A stretch of 5,161 bases of DNA, from positions 1 through 5,161 of the forward strand of contig JAUUYV010000173.1 of assembly GCA_030590275.1 (NCBI GenBank). The letters run 5' to 3'. The translations under genes and the position numbers were made by a program. The notes below the pieces were generated by a model. That model ran no database searches, was not told where the DNA came from, and worked only from the letters and a program-made list of their open reading frames with translations. This DNA is from Porticoccaceae bacterium. GTDB lineage: Bacteria; Pseudomonadota; Gammaproteobacteria; Pseudomonadales; Porticoccaceae. Of the stretch, positions 1 to 5,161 are shown piece by piece (the first letter of the stretch is position 1; every line of letters starts with the position of its first letter).

Positions 1-471
1 ATTAAAGTCAGACGTATTCAAATCCTGTCTGGCGATGTCGTAGGGAGCTATGTTCACAGTAATAACCGAATTGGCGTGCTGGTTGCGTTAACAGCTGGCG
101 ATAGTGATTTGGCGCGCGATATCGCCATGCATGTGGCGGCTGTGAATCCACAGGTGGTGAAACCCGAAGACATGCCGCAGGAGCTGGTTGCCAAAGAAAA
201 AGAAATTTATGCAGCCCAGGCTCGCGAAAGTGGTAAGCCAGAGGAGATCATTGAGAAGATGATCAGTGGTCGAGTCAAAAAATTTCTTGCCGAGTCGAGC
301 CTGGTGGAGCAAGCCTTTGTTAAAGATCCGGATATTAAAGTTAGCCAGCTACTAAAAAATGCCAATGCTGATATCGTCGGGTTTGTCCGTTATGAAGTCG
401 GTGATGGCATCGAGGTAGAAGAAAATGACTTTGCTGCCGAAGTGGCTGCCCAGGTTAAGGCATCGAGTTGA
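1..471 (+). CDS. tsf: Elongation factor Ts, C-terminal part (5' end outside window)
   Basis: EF-Ts is the cytosolic nucleotide-exchange factor that displaces GDP from EF-Tu during translation elongation. The frame is open from base 1 (Ile-Lys-Val-Arg-Arg...), so the gene begins upstream of the window; an internal GTG at 76 is not the start. The visible 156 residues align from memory along their whole length with the second half of E. coli EF-Ts (about 283 aa). They include a GDVVGSY block (fragment residues 11-17), RIGVLVAL (23-30), IAMHVAA (41-47), a charged helical stretch around 55-97 containing SGKPEEIIEKM that corresponds to the coiled-coil insertion, a GFVRYEVGDGIE segment (127-138), and the terminal DFAAEVAAQVKA helix (144-155) matching the C-terminal module that contacts EF-Tu. 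The N-terminal domain that carries the TDFV exchange motif lies outside the window. The TGA stop is followed at once by an in-frame TAG. rpsB normally lies upstream in this cluster. Nothing suggests damage. Confidence 0.97.
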   Translation: MKVRRIQILSGDVVGSYVHSNNRIGVLVALTAGDSDLARDIAMHVAAVNPQVVKPEDMPQELVAKEKEIYAAQARESGKPEEIIEKMISGRVKKFLAESSLVEQAFVKDPDIKVSQLLKNANADIVGFVRYEVGDGIEVEENDFAAEVAAQVKASS

Positions 472-532
472 TAGTGGTGGGTTTAATCCCAAATCATGAA
501 CAATGGAGTCATGTCGACACTCGTTGAAGCAA

Positions 533-544
533 CTATAATTATAG
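533..544. promoter_or_regulatory. Perfect 12-bp palindrome CTATAATTATAG containing TATAAT, before pyrH
   Basis: Seen in sequence: CTATAATTATAG is a perfect inverted repeat with no spacer, in the gap between tsf and pyrH. It contains a consensus -10 hexamer (TATAAT, 534-539) on both strands, and its last two bases are the first two bases of the pyrH AGGA ribosome-binding site (543-546). No good -35 box sits 16-18 bases upstream: TCGACA at 514-519 resembles TTGACA, but the spacing is only 14 bases. If this were a -10 element, transcription would begin about 8 bases before the pyrH ATG, giving a nearly leaderless message. It could be a pyrH promoter, an operator or a chance AT-rich palindrome; the sequence alone does not decide. 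Confidence 0.2.
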
Positions 545-546
545 GA
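543..546 (+). promoter_or_regulatory. Ribosome-binding site of pyrH (AGGA)
   Basis: AGGA lies 7 bases before the ATG at 554, a normal Shine-Dalgarno spacing. It supports that ATG rather than any internal start as the beginning of pyrH. Confidence 0.6.
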
Positions 547-553
547 AACCGTA

Positions 554-1306
554 ATGCCGGCCGGTAGTGAGAATCAGGATAGAAAATATAAGCGCATTCT
601 CCTGAAGCTGAGCGGAGAAGAGCTGGTTGGCGAAGCAGGCTTTGGCATTGATCCCGCAGTACTAGATCGCATGGTTCTGGAACTTGGTCAGTTGGTAGGC
701 ATTGGTGTTCAGGTAGGGCTGGTCATTGGCGGAGGTAATCTGTTTCGCGGCGCTGCCCTAAGTGAAGCCGGCATGGAGCGGGTGACCGGTGACCATATGG
801 GTATGCTGGCGACGGTGATGAATAGTCTCGCGATGCGGGATGCTCTCGATCGTAATAGTATCTCCACTCGCGTGATGTCAGCTATTCCTATGAGCGGGGT
901 AGTGGAACATTACGATCGTCGGCGGGCGATGCGTTATCTTGATAGTGGGGAGGTGGTGATTTTTGCCGCAGGGACGGGTAACCCTTTCTTTACAACGGAT
1001 TCTGCTGCCTGTTTGCGGGCTATCGAAGTCGATGCCGAAATTGTATTGAAGGCAACTAAGGTTGATGGTGTCTATTCAGAAGACCCGATTAAAAACCCCA
1101 GTGCTACCTTATATGAATACCTTTCTTATGATCAGGTCTTGAGTAAAAAGCTTGAAGTAATGGATCATACGGCGATTTGTTTGTGTCGGGATCAAGCTAT
1201 GCCGCTGCGAGTGTTTCGGATGTCCAAAGCGGGTGCCCTGTTTAATATTGTGATGGGTGGCAGCGAGGGAACCCTGATAGAGGAAGCTTCATCAGCGCGA
1301 CCGTAG
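554..1306 (+). CDS. pyrH: Uridylate kinase (UMP kinase)
   Basis: Cytosolic enzyme that phosphorylates UMP to UDP with ATP, in de novo pyrimidine synthesis. It belongs to the amino-acid-kinase fold family, not the adenylate-kinase type found in eukaryotes. At 250 aa it is close to the E. coli protein (241 aa), with a slightly longer N-terminal lead and C-terminal tail. Visible motifs: KLSGE (residues 18-22), the phosphate-binding loop; GGGNLFRG (59-66); [12 protein letters not shown] (79-90), containing the Asp equivalent to the E. coli UMP-binding Asp77; [14 protein letters not shown] (139-152), the nucleotide-binding block; [13 protein letters not shown] (166-178), which lines the ATP site; and GTLI near the end (239-242). 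All are intact. The ATG has an AGGA 7 bases upstream. In Gram-negative bacteria the hexameric enzyme is activated by GTP and inhibited by UTP (family knowledge). It follows tsf after 82 bases and precedes frr by 48 bases, the usual order. Confidence 0.98.
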   Translation: MPAGSENQDRKYKRILLKLSGEELVGEAGFGIDPAVLDRMVLELGQLVGIGVQVGLVIGGGNLFRGAALSEAGMERVTGDHMGMLATVMNSLAMRDALDRNSISTRVMSAIPMSGVVEHYDRRRAMRYLDSGEVVIFAAGTGNPFFTTDSAACLRAIEVDAEIVLKATKVDGVYSEDPIKNPSATLYEYLSYDQVLSKKLEVMDHTAICLCRDQAMPLRVFRMSKAGALFNIVMGGSEGTLIEEASSARP

Positions 1307-1341
1307 CCCAGCCAGTACACCAGTTATTCATATAAATCAGC

Positions 1342-1347
1342 AGGAGG
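1342..1347 (+). promoter_or_regulatory. Strong ribosome-binding site of frr (AGGAGG)
   Basis: This is a perfect AGGAGG, followed by AT, ending 7 bases before the GTG at 1355. It is the strongest Shine-Dalgarno sequence in the window and fixes the GTG as the frr start. It may compensate for the weaker initiation codon. Confidence 0.85.
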
Positions 1348-1354
1348 ATCACCC

Positions 1355-1912
1355 GTGATCAATGAATTAAAAAAAGACGCCGAAGAGCGTATGGGGAAAA
1401 CTCTCGATGCCCTCGGTGTCAGTTTGAATCGCATTCGCACTGGCCGTGCGCACCCAAGCTTGCTGGATTCTTTGCAGGTAGATTATTACGGTAGTGCGAC
1501 TGCACTTAACCAGGTGGCCAATGTTACTGTTCTCGATGCCCGTACGCTTTCTGTTACTCCCTGGGAGAAAAGTTTAGTGCAGGACATAGAGCGGGCTATT
1601 ATGAATTCAGGTCTCGGCCTTAATCCAGCGACAGCGGGTGAGGTGATTCGCGTACCGATGCCTCCGCTGACTGAGGAAACCCGGAAAGGCTATATCAAAC
1701 AGGTGCGGCAAGAAGCGGAAAATGCTCGTATATCGGTACGTAATAGCCGTCGTGACGTGCTTTCGGATGTTAAAGACTTACTCAAGGACAAGGATATTAC
1801 TGAGGATGATGATCGGCAAGCTCAGGTCGATATTCAGAAAATCACCGATCGTTTTATAGCTAAAATAGATGAGCGTTTGGCGGACAAAGAAAAAGATCTG
1901 ATGGAAATTTAG
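1355..1912 (+). CDS. frr: Ribosome recycling factor
   Basis: RRF acts with EF-G (and IF3) to split the post-termination 70S ribosome, freeing it from mRNA and tRNA. The predicted protein is 185 aa, the same length as the E. coli factor, and aligns with it end to end from memory. Domain I, the three-helix bundle, is formed by residues about 1-30 and 105-185; domain II, the small beta-rich lobe, covers about 31-104. Visible conserved blocks are [13 protein letters not shown] (26-38), LGLNPATAG (87-95), [14 protein letters not shown] (98-111), VRNSRRD (128-134), [14 protein letters not shown] (141-154) and the LADKEKDLM tail. Arg129 and Arg132, at the positions known in E. coli RRF to matter for ribosome binding and activity, are both present. 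The start is GTG, supported by AGGAGG and by exact agreement with the usual N-terminus ([11 protein letters not shown]). A run of seven A bases covers codons 5-7. uppS begins 19 bases after the stop. Confidence 0.98.
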   Translation: MINELKKDAEERMGKTLDALGVSLNRIRTGRAHPSLLDSLQVDYYGSATALNQVANVTVLDARTLSVTPWEKSLVQDIERAIMNSGLGLNPATAGEVIRVPMPPLTEETRKGYIKQVRQEAENARISVRNSRRDVLSDVKDLLKDKDITEDDDRQAQVDIQKITDRFIAKIDERLADKEKDLMEI

Positions 1913-1931
1913 GCTTGTCCTTGGCGGAAAT

Positions 1932-2699
1932 ATGAGCAAGGCAACTAATTCCGAAACCGTTAATCATCCATTGCAACATGTAGCAATTATTATGGACGGC
2001 AATAACCGTTGGGCTAAGGAGCGGGGGCTGCTTGGTTTCGAGGGGCATAAAGCCGGGGTGGAGCGAGTACGGGATGTGCTCGATGGTTGTCTGGAGCATA
2101 AGGTGCAAGCGCTGACTCTGTTTGCCTTCAGTAGCGAAAACTGGCAGCGACCTAGCGAAGAAGTCGGCGCGCTGATGTCACTGCTAGCAAGCTACCTGAA
2201 AAAGGAAGCAAAAGAACTGATTTCCCGAGGGGTTAGTTTGCGGGTGATTGGCGCTCGTGGACGTTTCAGTCGACGGCTATGCAAGTTGATTGATCAGGTG
2301 GAGTCAGCGACCGCTGGAGGGAGTATGCGGCTCAATCTGGCGGTTGATTATGGAGGTCGTTGGGATATTGTCGAGGCCGCAAAAGCGATCGCGGAGCAGG
2401 CTCGGCAAGGTATGATTGAAGCATCGGATATCAGTGAAGAGTTATTTGAACAGCACCTGTGTATTGCCGATTTACCTCCTCCCGATTTGTGCATCCGCAC
2501 TGCCGGTGAACACCGCATAAGTAATTTCCTGCTTTGGCAGATTGCCTACACAGAATTCTATTTTGCCGATTGCTACTGGCCCGACTTTGATCGGGCTGCA
2601 CTTACTCAGGCGATGACTGAATACTACCAACGTCAGCGGCGCTTTGGTCTTAGCAGCGAGCAGCTACAAAGAGAGGGAAAGTGCTCAAACAACGAATAA
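1932..2699 (+). CDS. uppS: (2E,6E)-farnesyl-diphosphate-specific ditrans,polycis-undecaprenyl-diphosphate synthase
   Basis: A cis-prenyltransferase that adds eight isopentenyl diphosphates to farnesyl diphosphate, making the C55 lipid carrier precursor for peptidoglycan and O-antigen. The protein is 255 aa (E. coli 253). Visible motifs: HVAIIMDGNNRWAK (residues 16-29), with catalytic Asp22 equivalent to E. coli Asp26 and Arg26 equivalent to Arg30; GHKAG (38-42), with the conserved His39; TLFAFSSENWQRP (62-74); DYGGRWDIV (139-147); and CIRTAGEHRISNFLLWQ (187-203), carrying Arg189, Arg195 and Ser197, which match the diphosphate-binding Arg194, Arg200 and Ser202 of E. coli. Glu208 in AYTEFYF matches the Mg-related Glu213. 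Oddity: the usual RTGGEH is RTAGEH here (Ala191). The ribosome-binding site is weak (GGCGGA just before the ATG), so initiation may partly depend on ribosomes finishing frr 19 bases upstream. The 3' end overlaps cdsA by 19 bases. Confidence 0.97.
   Translation: MSKATNSETVNHPLQHVAIIMDGNNRWAKERGLLGFEGHKAGVERVRDVLDGCLEHKVQALTLFAFSSENWQRPSEEVGALMSLLASYLKKEAKELISRGVSLRVIGARGRFSRRLCKLIDQVESATAGGSMRLNLAVDYGGRWDIVEAAKAIAEQARQGMIEASDISEELFEQHLCIADLPPPDLCIRTAGEHRISNFLLWQIAYTEFYFADCYWPDFDRAALTQAMTEYYQRQRRFGLSSEQLQREGKCSNNE
2672..2677 (+). promoter_or_regulatory. Ribosome-binding site of cdsA (AGAGGG), inside the end of uppS
   Basis: AGAGGG ends 3 bases before the GTG at 2681, slightly closer than ideal, and lies within the uppS reading frame. 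Together with protein homology at the N-terminus it decides the GTG start. Ribosomes ending uppS at 2699 pass over this site, so the two genes are probably translationally coupled (inference). Confidence 0.55.
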
Positions 2700-3583
2700 T
2701 CACTGCTGTTGTTCTCGCGGTGGGTTTGTTGTCGGCCCTGGTGGGCTTGTCGGACGATGCTTTGGTCCTGATGATGGCCCTGGTTTTGCTGGTGGGTGCC
2801 TGGGAGTGGGCGGGGCTGTCAGGATCGGATACCTGGGTCTCTCGCGTAGCTTACATCTTGTTTCTAGGATTTGTCCTCGTCGGACTCTGGTGGGCTTCTG
2901 CTTATAATGGGAAGATTCCGGTTTTTGATTTTCGGTTAATTGTCATCGTGGGAGCCCTGTGGTGGGGCCTGGCACTTCTGTGTGTTGCGACTTATCCCTC
3001 GAGTGCACGGTTTTGGGCTTACCCGTTTATACAATGCTTAATCGGTGTGTTTGTTCTGGTACCACCATTGTTTGCCATGGTGAGTATGATTCAGGCCGAG
3101 GGTGGTCGGTTTTGGGTTTTGTTTCTTATTTTACTGGTGGCAAGTGCTGACATCGGAGCCTTTTTTTCTGGTCGTCGTTTTGGTCGATTGCATTTGGCTG
3201 CCAGGGTTAGTCCCGGGAAGACCCTCGAGGGCGTAGCCGGGGGCTTGTGTTCTGTCGCGCTTCTTACAACAGCCGTATTTGGCTACCTTGTTTGGTCCAG
3301 ACCGTTTCCGGACATGCCGAGTGCGAGCTGGTGGCAATGGTTGCTGGTTGCAGTGGTGACGGCATTGGCGTCGGTGCTGGGGGATCTTAACGAAAGTATG
3401 TTTAAGCGCCATCGTGGTATTAAAGATAGCGGCACAATCCTGCCAGGGCATGGTGGGGTGCTCGATCGAATCGATGGTCTCACAGCAGCTTTGCCGGTGT
3501 TTATGCTGATGGCGTGGGCTAATGGCTTAATTGATCCGCCTACTATAGGCCTGATTACGAGTGGCGCGGTGCCAGGACCTTGA
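2681..3583 (+). CDS. cdsA: Phosphatidate cytidylyltransferase (CDP-diacylglycerol synthase)
   Basis: Inner-membrane enzyme that converts phosphatidic acid and CTP to CDP-diacylglycerol and diphosphate; its product is the branch-point precursor of phosphatidylethanolamine, phosphatidylglycerol and cardiolipin. The protein is 300 aa (E. coli about 285). Hydrophobic segments, judged by eye, lie near residues 5-23, 27-46, 56-73, 86-105, 115-137, 144-162, 184-205, 218-236 and 266-284. The family signature runs from Ser239 to Asp265 ([22 protein letters not shown]), with all key Lys, Asp, His and Gly residues present. [10 protein letters not shown] (155-164) and SPGKTLEG (177-184) are further conserved cytosolic or active-site blocks. 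The GTG start gives [12 protein letters not shown], matching the E. coli N-terminus MLKYRLISAFVL. It overlaps uppS by 19 bases. The C-terminus runs about 15 residues past the E. coli end, with a Gly/Pro-rich tail. A seven-T run (3161-3167) encodes part of the ADIGAFF motif; the frame is intact. Confidence 0.97.
   Translation: MLKQRIITAVVLAVGLLSALVGLSDDALVLMMALVLLVGAWEWAGLSGSDTWVSRVAYILFLGFVLVGLWWASAYNGKIPVFDFRLIVIVGALWWGLALLCVATYPSSARFWAYPFIQCLIGVFVLVPPLFAMVSMIQAEGGRFWVLFLILLVASADIGAFFSGRRFGRLHLAARVSPGKTLEGVAGGLCSVALLTTAVFGYLVWSRPFPDMPSASWWQWLLVAVVTALASVLGDLNESMFKRHRGIKDSGTILPGHGGVLDRIDGLTAALPVFMLMAWANGLIDPPTIGLITSGAVPGP
3574..3577 (+). promoter_or_regulatory. Probable ribosome-binding site of dxr (AGGA), inside the end of cdsA
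   Basis: AGGA ends 11 bases before the ATG at 3589 and only 2 bases before the TTG at 3580. The spacing is long for the ATG but too short for the TTG, so it favours the ATG as the dxr start without proving it. Confidence 0.4.
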
Positions 3584-3588
3584 GTGCT

Positions 3589-4764
3589 ATGCAGCAGGTG
3601 ACTATTTTAGGTTCTACCGGCTCCATTGGTGCCAGTACCCTTGATGTGTTGGCTCGTCATCCGGACAAATACAGTGTTTTTGCGCTCTCGGGGTACCAGC
3701 GTTTAGACGTGTTGGCGGAACAGTGTCAACGCTTCTCACCGAAGTTTGCAGTGGTGCCGACTACGGAAGCTGAGAGCGAGTTGAGTGCCTTAGTGCCCAG
3801 CGAAACCCGTGTTTTAAGGGGTGTCGAGGGCTTGATTGAAGTTGCCAGTCATCAGGACGTTGATACTGTGGTTGCGGCCATCGTTGGAGCCGCAGGTTTA
3901 CACCCAACCATTGCGGCTGCGGAGGCTGGCAAAAAGTTATTGCTAGCGAATAAAGAGTCGCTGGTCATGGCCGGAGGGCTATTTCTTGCGGCGGTCAAAC
4001 GAGGTGGGGCAAGCCTGCTGCCCCTGGATAGTGAGCACAATGCGATTTTCCAGTGTTTGCCGCCAGATTTTGGGGGAGTGTCCGATAAAGGGGTAAGTAA
4101 ATTAGTCTTATCTGGATCGGGAGGACCGTTTCGTACGACACCGATACAGGAGCTGTCGACGGTAACACCTGATCAGGCCTGCGCTCACCCAAATTGGAGT
4201 ATGGGCCGTAAAATATCGGTCGATTCCGCCACTATGATGAATAAAGGTCTTGAGTTGATTGAAGCGTGCTGGCTATTTGGGGTTGGCCCGGACGATGTAG
4301 ATATCGTTATTCATCCCCAGAGCGTTGTGCACTCTCTGGTCGAATATGTGGATGGTTCGGTACTGGCGCAGCTGGGGAACCCTGATATGAGAACACCTAT
4401 TGCACACGCATTAGCCTGGCCTGAACGCATGGATTCGGGGGTGGCGCGGCTTAATCTGGCAGAGCTTTCTGCGCTTGAATTTGAACCACCTGATGAGGTG
4501 CGCTTTCCGGCGTTGACCCTGGCGCGGCAGGCGAGTGAAGTGATGGGTGATGTGCCAGCGGCCTTAAATGCGGCCAATGAGATTGCCGTAGCGGCGTTTT
4601 TAGCTGAGAGAATAAACTTTCCCCGTATTACCGCGGTGGTTGAAGAGGTAATAGCTGCGTGGAATCATAATGAACCAGCTTGCCTCGAGGCAGTCCAAGA
4701 AGCGGATACCGTTGCGCGCAGACTGGCTGAAAAGTGTGTTGATGATTATCAAAGAGAGAGCTAA
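3589..4764 (+). CDS. dxr: 1-deoxy-D-xylulose 5-phosphate reductoisomerase
   Basis: Cytosolic enzyme of the MEP pathway (also called ispC) that rearranges and reduces DXP to 2-C-methyl-D-erythritol 4-phosphate with NADPH and a divalent metal; it is the target of fosmidomycin. From the ATG the protein is 391 aa, against 398 in E. coli. Visible motifs: NADPH-binding GSTGSIG (residues 8-14); AAIVGAAGL (96-104); LLANKESLV (118-126); [12 protein letters not shown] (144-155), with metal ligands Asp147 and Glu149; SGSGGPFR (175-182), with substrate-binding Ser177; the flexible-loop region HPNWSMGRK (200-208); MMNKGLE (216-222), with Asn218, Lys219 and metal ligand Glu222; and IHPQSVVHS (241-249). The C-terminal helical domain with [13 protein letters not shown] (326-338) is complete. 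Start choice: the ATG gives [14 protein letters not shown], which matches the E. coli N-terminus residue for residue in length. An in-frame TTG at 3580 would add Met-Ser-Ala and overlap the cdsA stop by 4 bases; it remains possible. rseP starts 3 bases downstream. Confidence 0.97.
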   Translation: MQQVTILGSTGSIGASTLDVLARHPDKYSVFALSGYQRLDVLAEQCQRFSPKFAVVPTTEAESELSALVPSETRVLRGVEGLIEVASHQDVDTVVAAIVGAAGLHPTIAAAEAGKKLLLANKESLVMAGGLFLAAVKRGGASLLPLDSEHNAIFQCLPPDFGGVSDKGVSKLVLSGSGGPFRTTPIQELSTVTPDQACAHPNWSMGRKISVDSATMMNKGLELIEACWLFGVGPDDVDIVIHPQSVVHSLVEYVDGSVLAQLGNPDMRTPIAHALAWPERMDSGVARLNLAELSALEFEPPDEVRFPALTLARQASEVMGDVPAALNAANEIAVAAFLAERINFPRITAVVEEVIAAWNHNEPACLEAVQEADTVARRLAEKCVDDYQRES

Positions 4765-4767
4765 GTA

Positions 4768-5161
4768 GTGTCTATCATCGAGAAAGGTTTCTGGTTTTTA
4801 TTTCTGCTGGGAATATTGATTACTTTCCACGAGTTTGGCCATTTTTGGGTGGCGCGGCGTTGTGGTATCAAAGTATTGCGTTTTTCCGTCGGGTTTGGGC
4901 CGGCCTTGTTCCGTTGGCGGGATCGTCTCGGTACCGAGTTTGTGCTTGCTGCTCTGCCTCTGGGTGGTTACGTCAAAATGGTGGATGAGCGCGAAGGCGA
5001 GGTAACAGAGGGTGATCTGGACGGAGCCTTTAATCGCAAATCAGTGGGTCGACGTATGGCGACGGTTGCCGCCGGGCCGGTGGCTAATTTTGTGCTGGCA
5101 ATTATTGCTTATTGGATAGTGTTTCAATTAGGTGTCCAGGGGTTGGCACCCATAGTAGGAG
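4768..5161 (+). CDS. rseP: Site-2 intramembrane zinc metalloprotease RseP, N-terminal part (3' end outside window)
   Basis: RseP is the inner-membrane S2P-family protease that cuts anti-sigma factor RseA after DegS, releasing sigma-E during envelope stress; it also removes remnant signal peptides (family knowledge). The 131 visible residues are about the first third of a protein usually near 450 aa, and the frame is still open at the window edge. Residues 8-31 form the first membrane segment, holding the zinc-binding HEFGH (21-25, catalytic Glu22) followed by FWVARR. Next come [12 protein letters not shown] (39-50), [18 protein letters not shown] (54-71), corresponding to the membrane-reentrant beta loop, then an acidic stretch, NRKSVGRR (89-96), and [16 protein letters not shown] (101-116), the second conserved membrane segment. 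The LDG zinc ligand region and PDZ domains lie beyond the window. The GTG start is preceded by a purine-rich GAGAGAG (4754-4760) at about 7 bases, and lies 3 bases after the dxr stop. Confidence 0.96.
   Translation, partial: MSIIEKGFWFLFLLGILITFHEFGHFWVARRCGIKVLRFSVGFGPALFRWRDRLGTEFVLAALPLGGYVKMVDEREGEVTEGDLDGAFNRKSVGRRMATVAAGPVANFVLAIIAYWIVFQLGVQGLAPIVG

Noticed and set aside
478..491. TGGG-TTTAAT-CCCA hairpin after tsf as a terminator
   Set aside because: The stem is only 4 base pairs and no T-run follows it, so it is too weak for an intrinsic terminator.
496..567. Short ORFs before pyrH (23 codons from ATG 496 overlapping the pyrH start, and 11 codons at 503-538) as possible leader peptides
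   Set aside because: Neither has a Shine-Dalgarno sequence, no pyrimidine-run attenuator or terminator follows, and ORFs of this size are expected by chance.
679..685. GGAACTT inside pyrH, identical to a sigma-E -35 element
   Set aside because: No TCTGA/TCAAA-like -10 lies 15-17 bases downstream, and the bases encode conserved-looking UMP kinase sequence.
1331..1336. TATAAA in the pyrH-frr gap as a promoter -10
   Set aside because: No -35-like hexamer occurs at a workable distance; the gap is short and AT-rich just before the frr ribosome-binding site.
1860..2108. 82-codon minus-strand ORF across the frr-uppS junction
   Set aside because: It lies antisense to two well-supported genes, looks like no known protein, and its composition follows the opposite strand.
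2395..2402. GCGATCGC octamer (like the cyanobacterial HIP1 repeat)
   Set aside because: I noticed only this one copy, inside uppS coding sequence, with no sign of repeat enrichment.
2644..2907. 87-codon plus-strand ORF overlapping the uppS end and cdsA start
   Set aside because: It is a shadow frame: low-complexity Gly/Val/Cys composition, and the overlapping CdsA frame is clearly the real gene.
3161..3167. Seven-T run in cdsA as a frameshift or sequencing error
   Set aside because: The reading frame continues intact through the conserved motif on both sides and to the expected C-terminus.
3131..3451. 106-codon minus-strand ORF within cdsA
   Set aside because: It is antisense to the conserved catalytic half of CdsA, is rich in Arg/Lys/Thr as expected from a reversed membrane-protein gene, and has no recognisable domain.

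Overview
The window is a run of seven co-directional (+ strand) housekeeping genes with almost no intergenic space: tsf (3' end only), pyrH, frr, uppS, cdsA, dxr and rseP (5' end only). This order is the well-known tsf-pyrH-frr-uppS-cdsA-dxr-rseP cluster of Gammaproteobacteria. The proteins resemble E. coli and Pseudomonas homologues along their whole length as I remember them. The moderate GC content and pseudomonad-like motifs (UppS MDGNNRWAK, CdsA ADIGAF) suggest a gammaproteobacterium of the Pseudomonadales/Cellvibrionales kind. That placement is inference from memory, not from a search.

Layout. Bases 1-471 encode the last 156 residues of elongation factor Ts. An 82-base gap follows, the longest non-coding stretch here; it carries two short perfect palindromes, one containing TATAAT, just before pyrH (554-1306, UMP kinase). 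A 48-base gap with a perfect AGGAGG precedes frr (1355-1912, ribosome recycling factor, GTG start). uppS (1932-2699, undecaprenyl diphosphate synthase) follows after 19 bases. cdsA (2681-3583, CDP-diacylglycerol synthase, GTG start) overlaps the uppS end by 19 bases. dxr (preferred start 3589, to 4764) follows after 5 bases, or overlaps cdsA by 4 bases if a TTG start is used. rseP (4768 to the window edge, GTG start) follows after 3 bases. No gap exceeds 300 bases, and I see no rRNA, tRNA, mobile element, CRISPR array or convincing terminator.

How the genes fit together. tsf and frr serve translation (EF-Tu recycling and ribosome recycling). pyrH supplies UDP for RNA, DNA and UDP-sugar precursors. 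dxr commits carbon to the MEP isoprenoid pathway, whose products IPP and FPP are the substrates of UppS; UppS makes the lipid carrier for peptidoglycan and O-antigen. cdsA supplies the activated phospholipid precursor. rseP is the intramembrane protease of the envelope-stress (sigma-E) response. The cluster therefore joins translation with envelope biogenesis and its surveillance. From uppS to rseP the spacing is so tight that one transcript with translational coupling is likely.

I found no undescribed system. The window reads as ordinary conserved core genome, and the findings are small: an operator-like palindrome before pyrH, non-ATG starts, an overlapping gene junction, one motif substitution in UppS, an A-run in frr and a longer CdsA tail.
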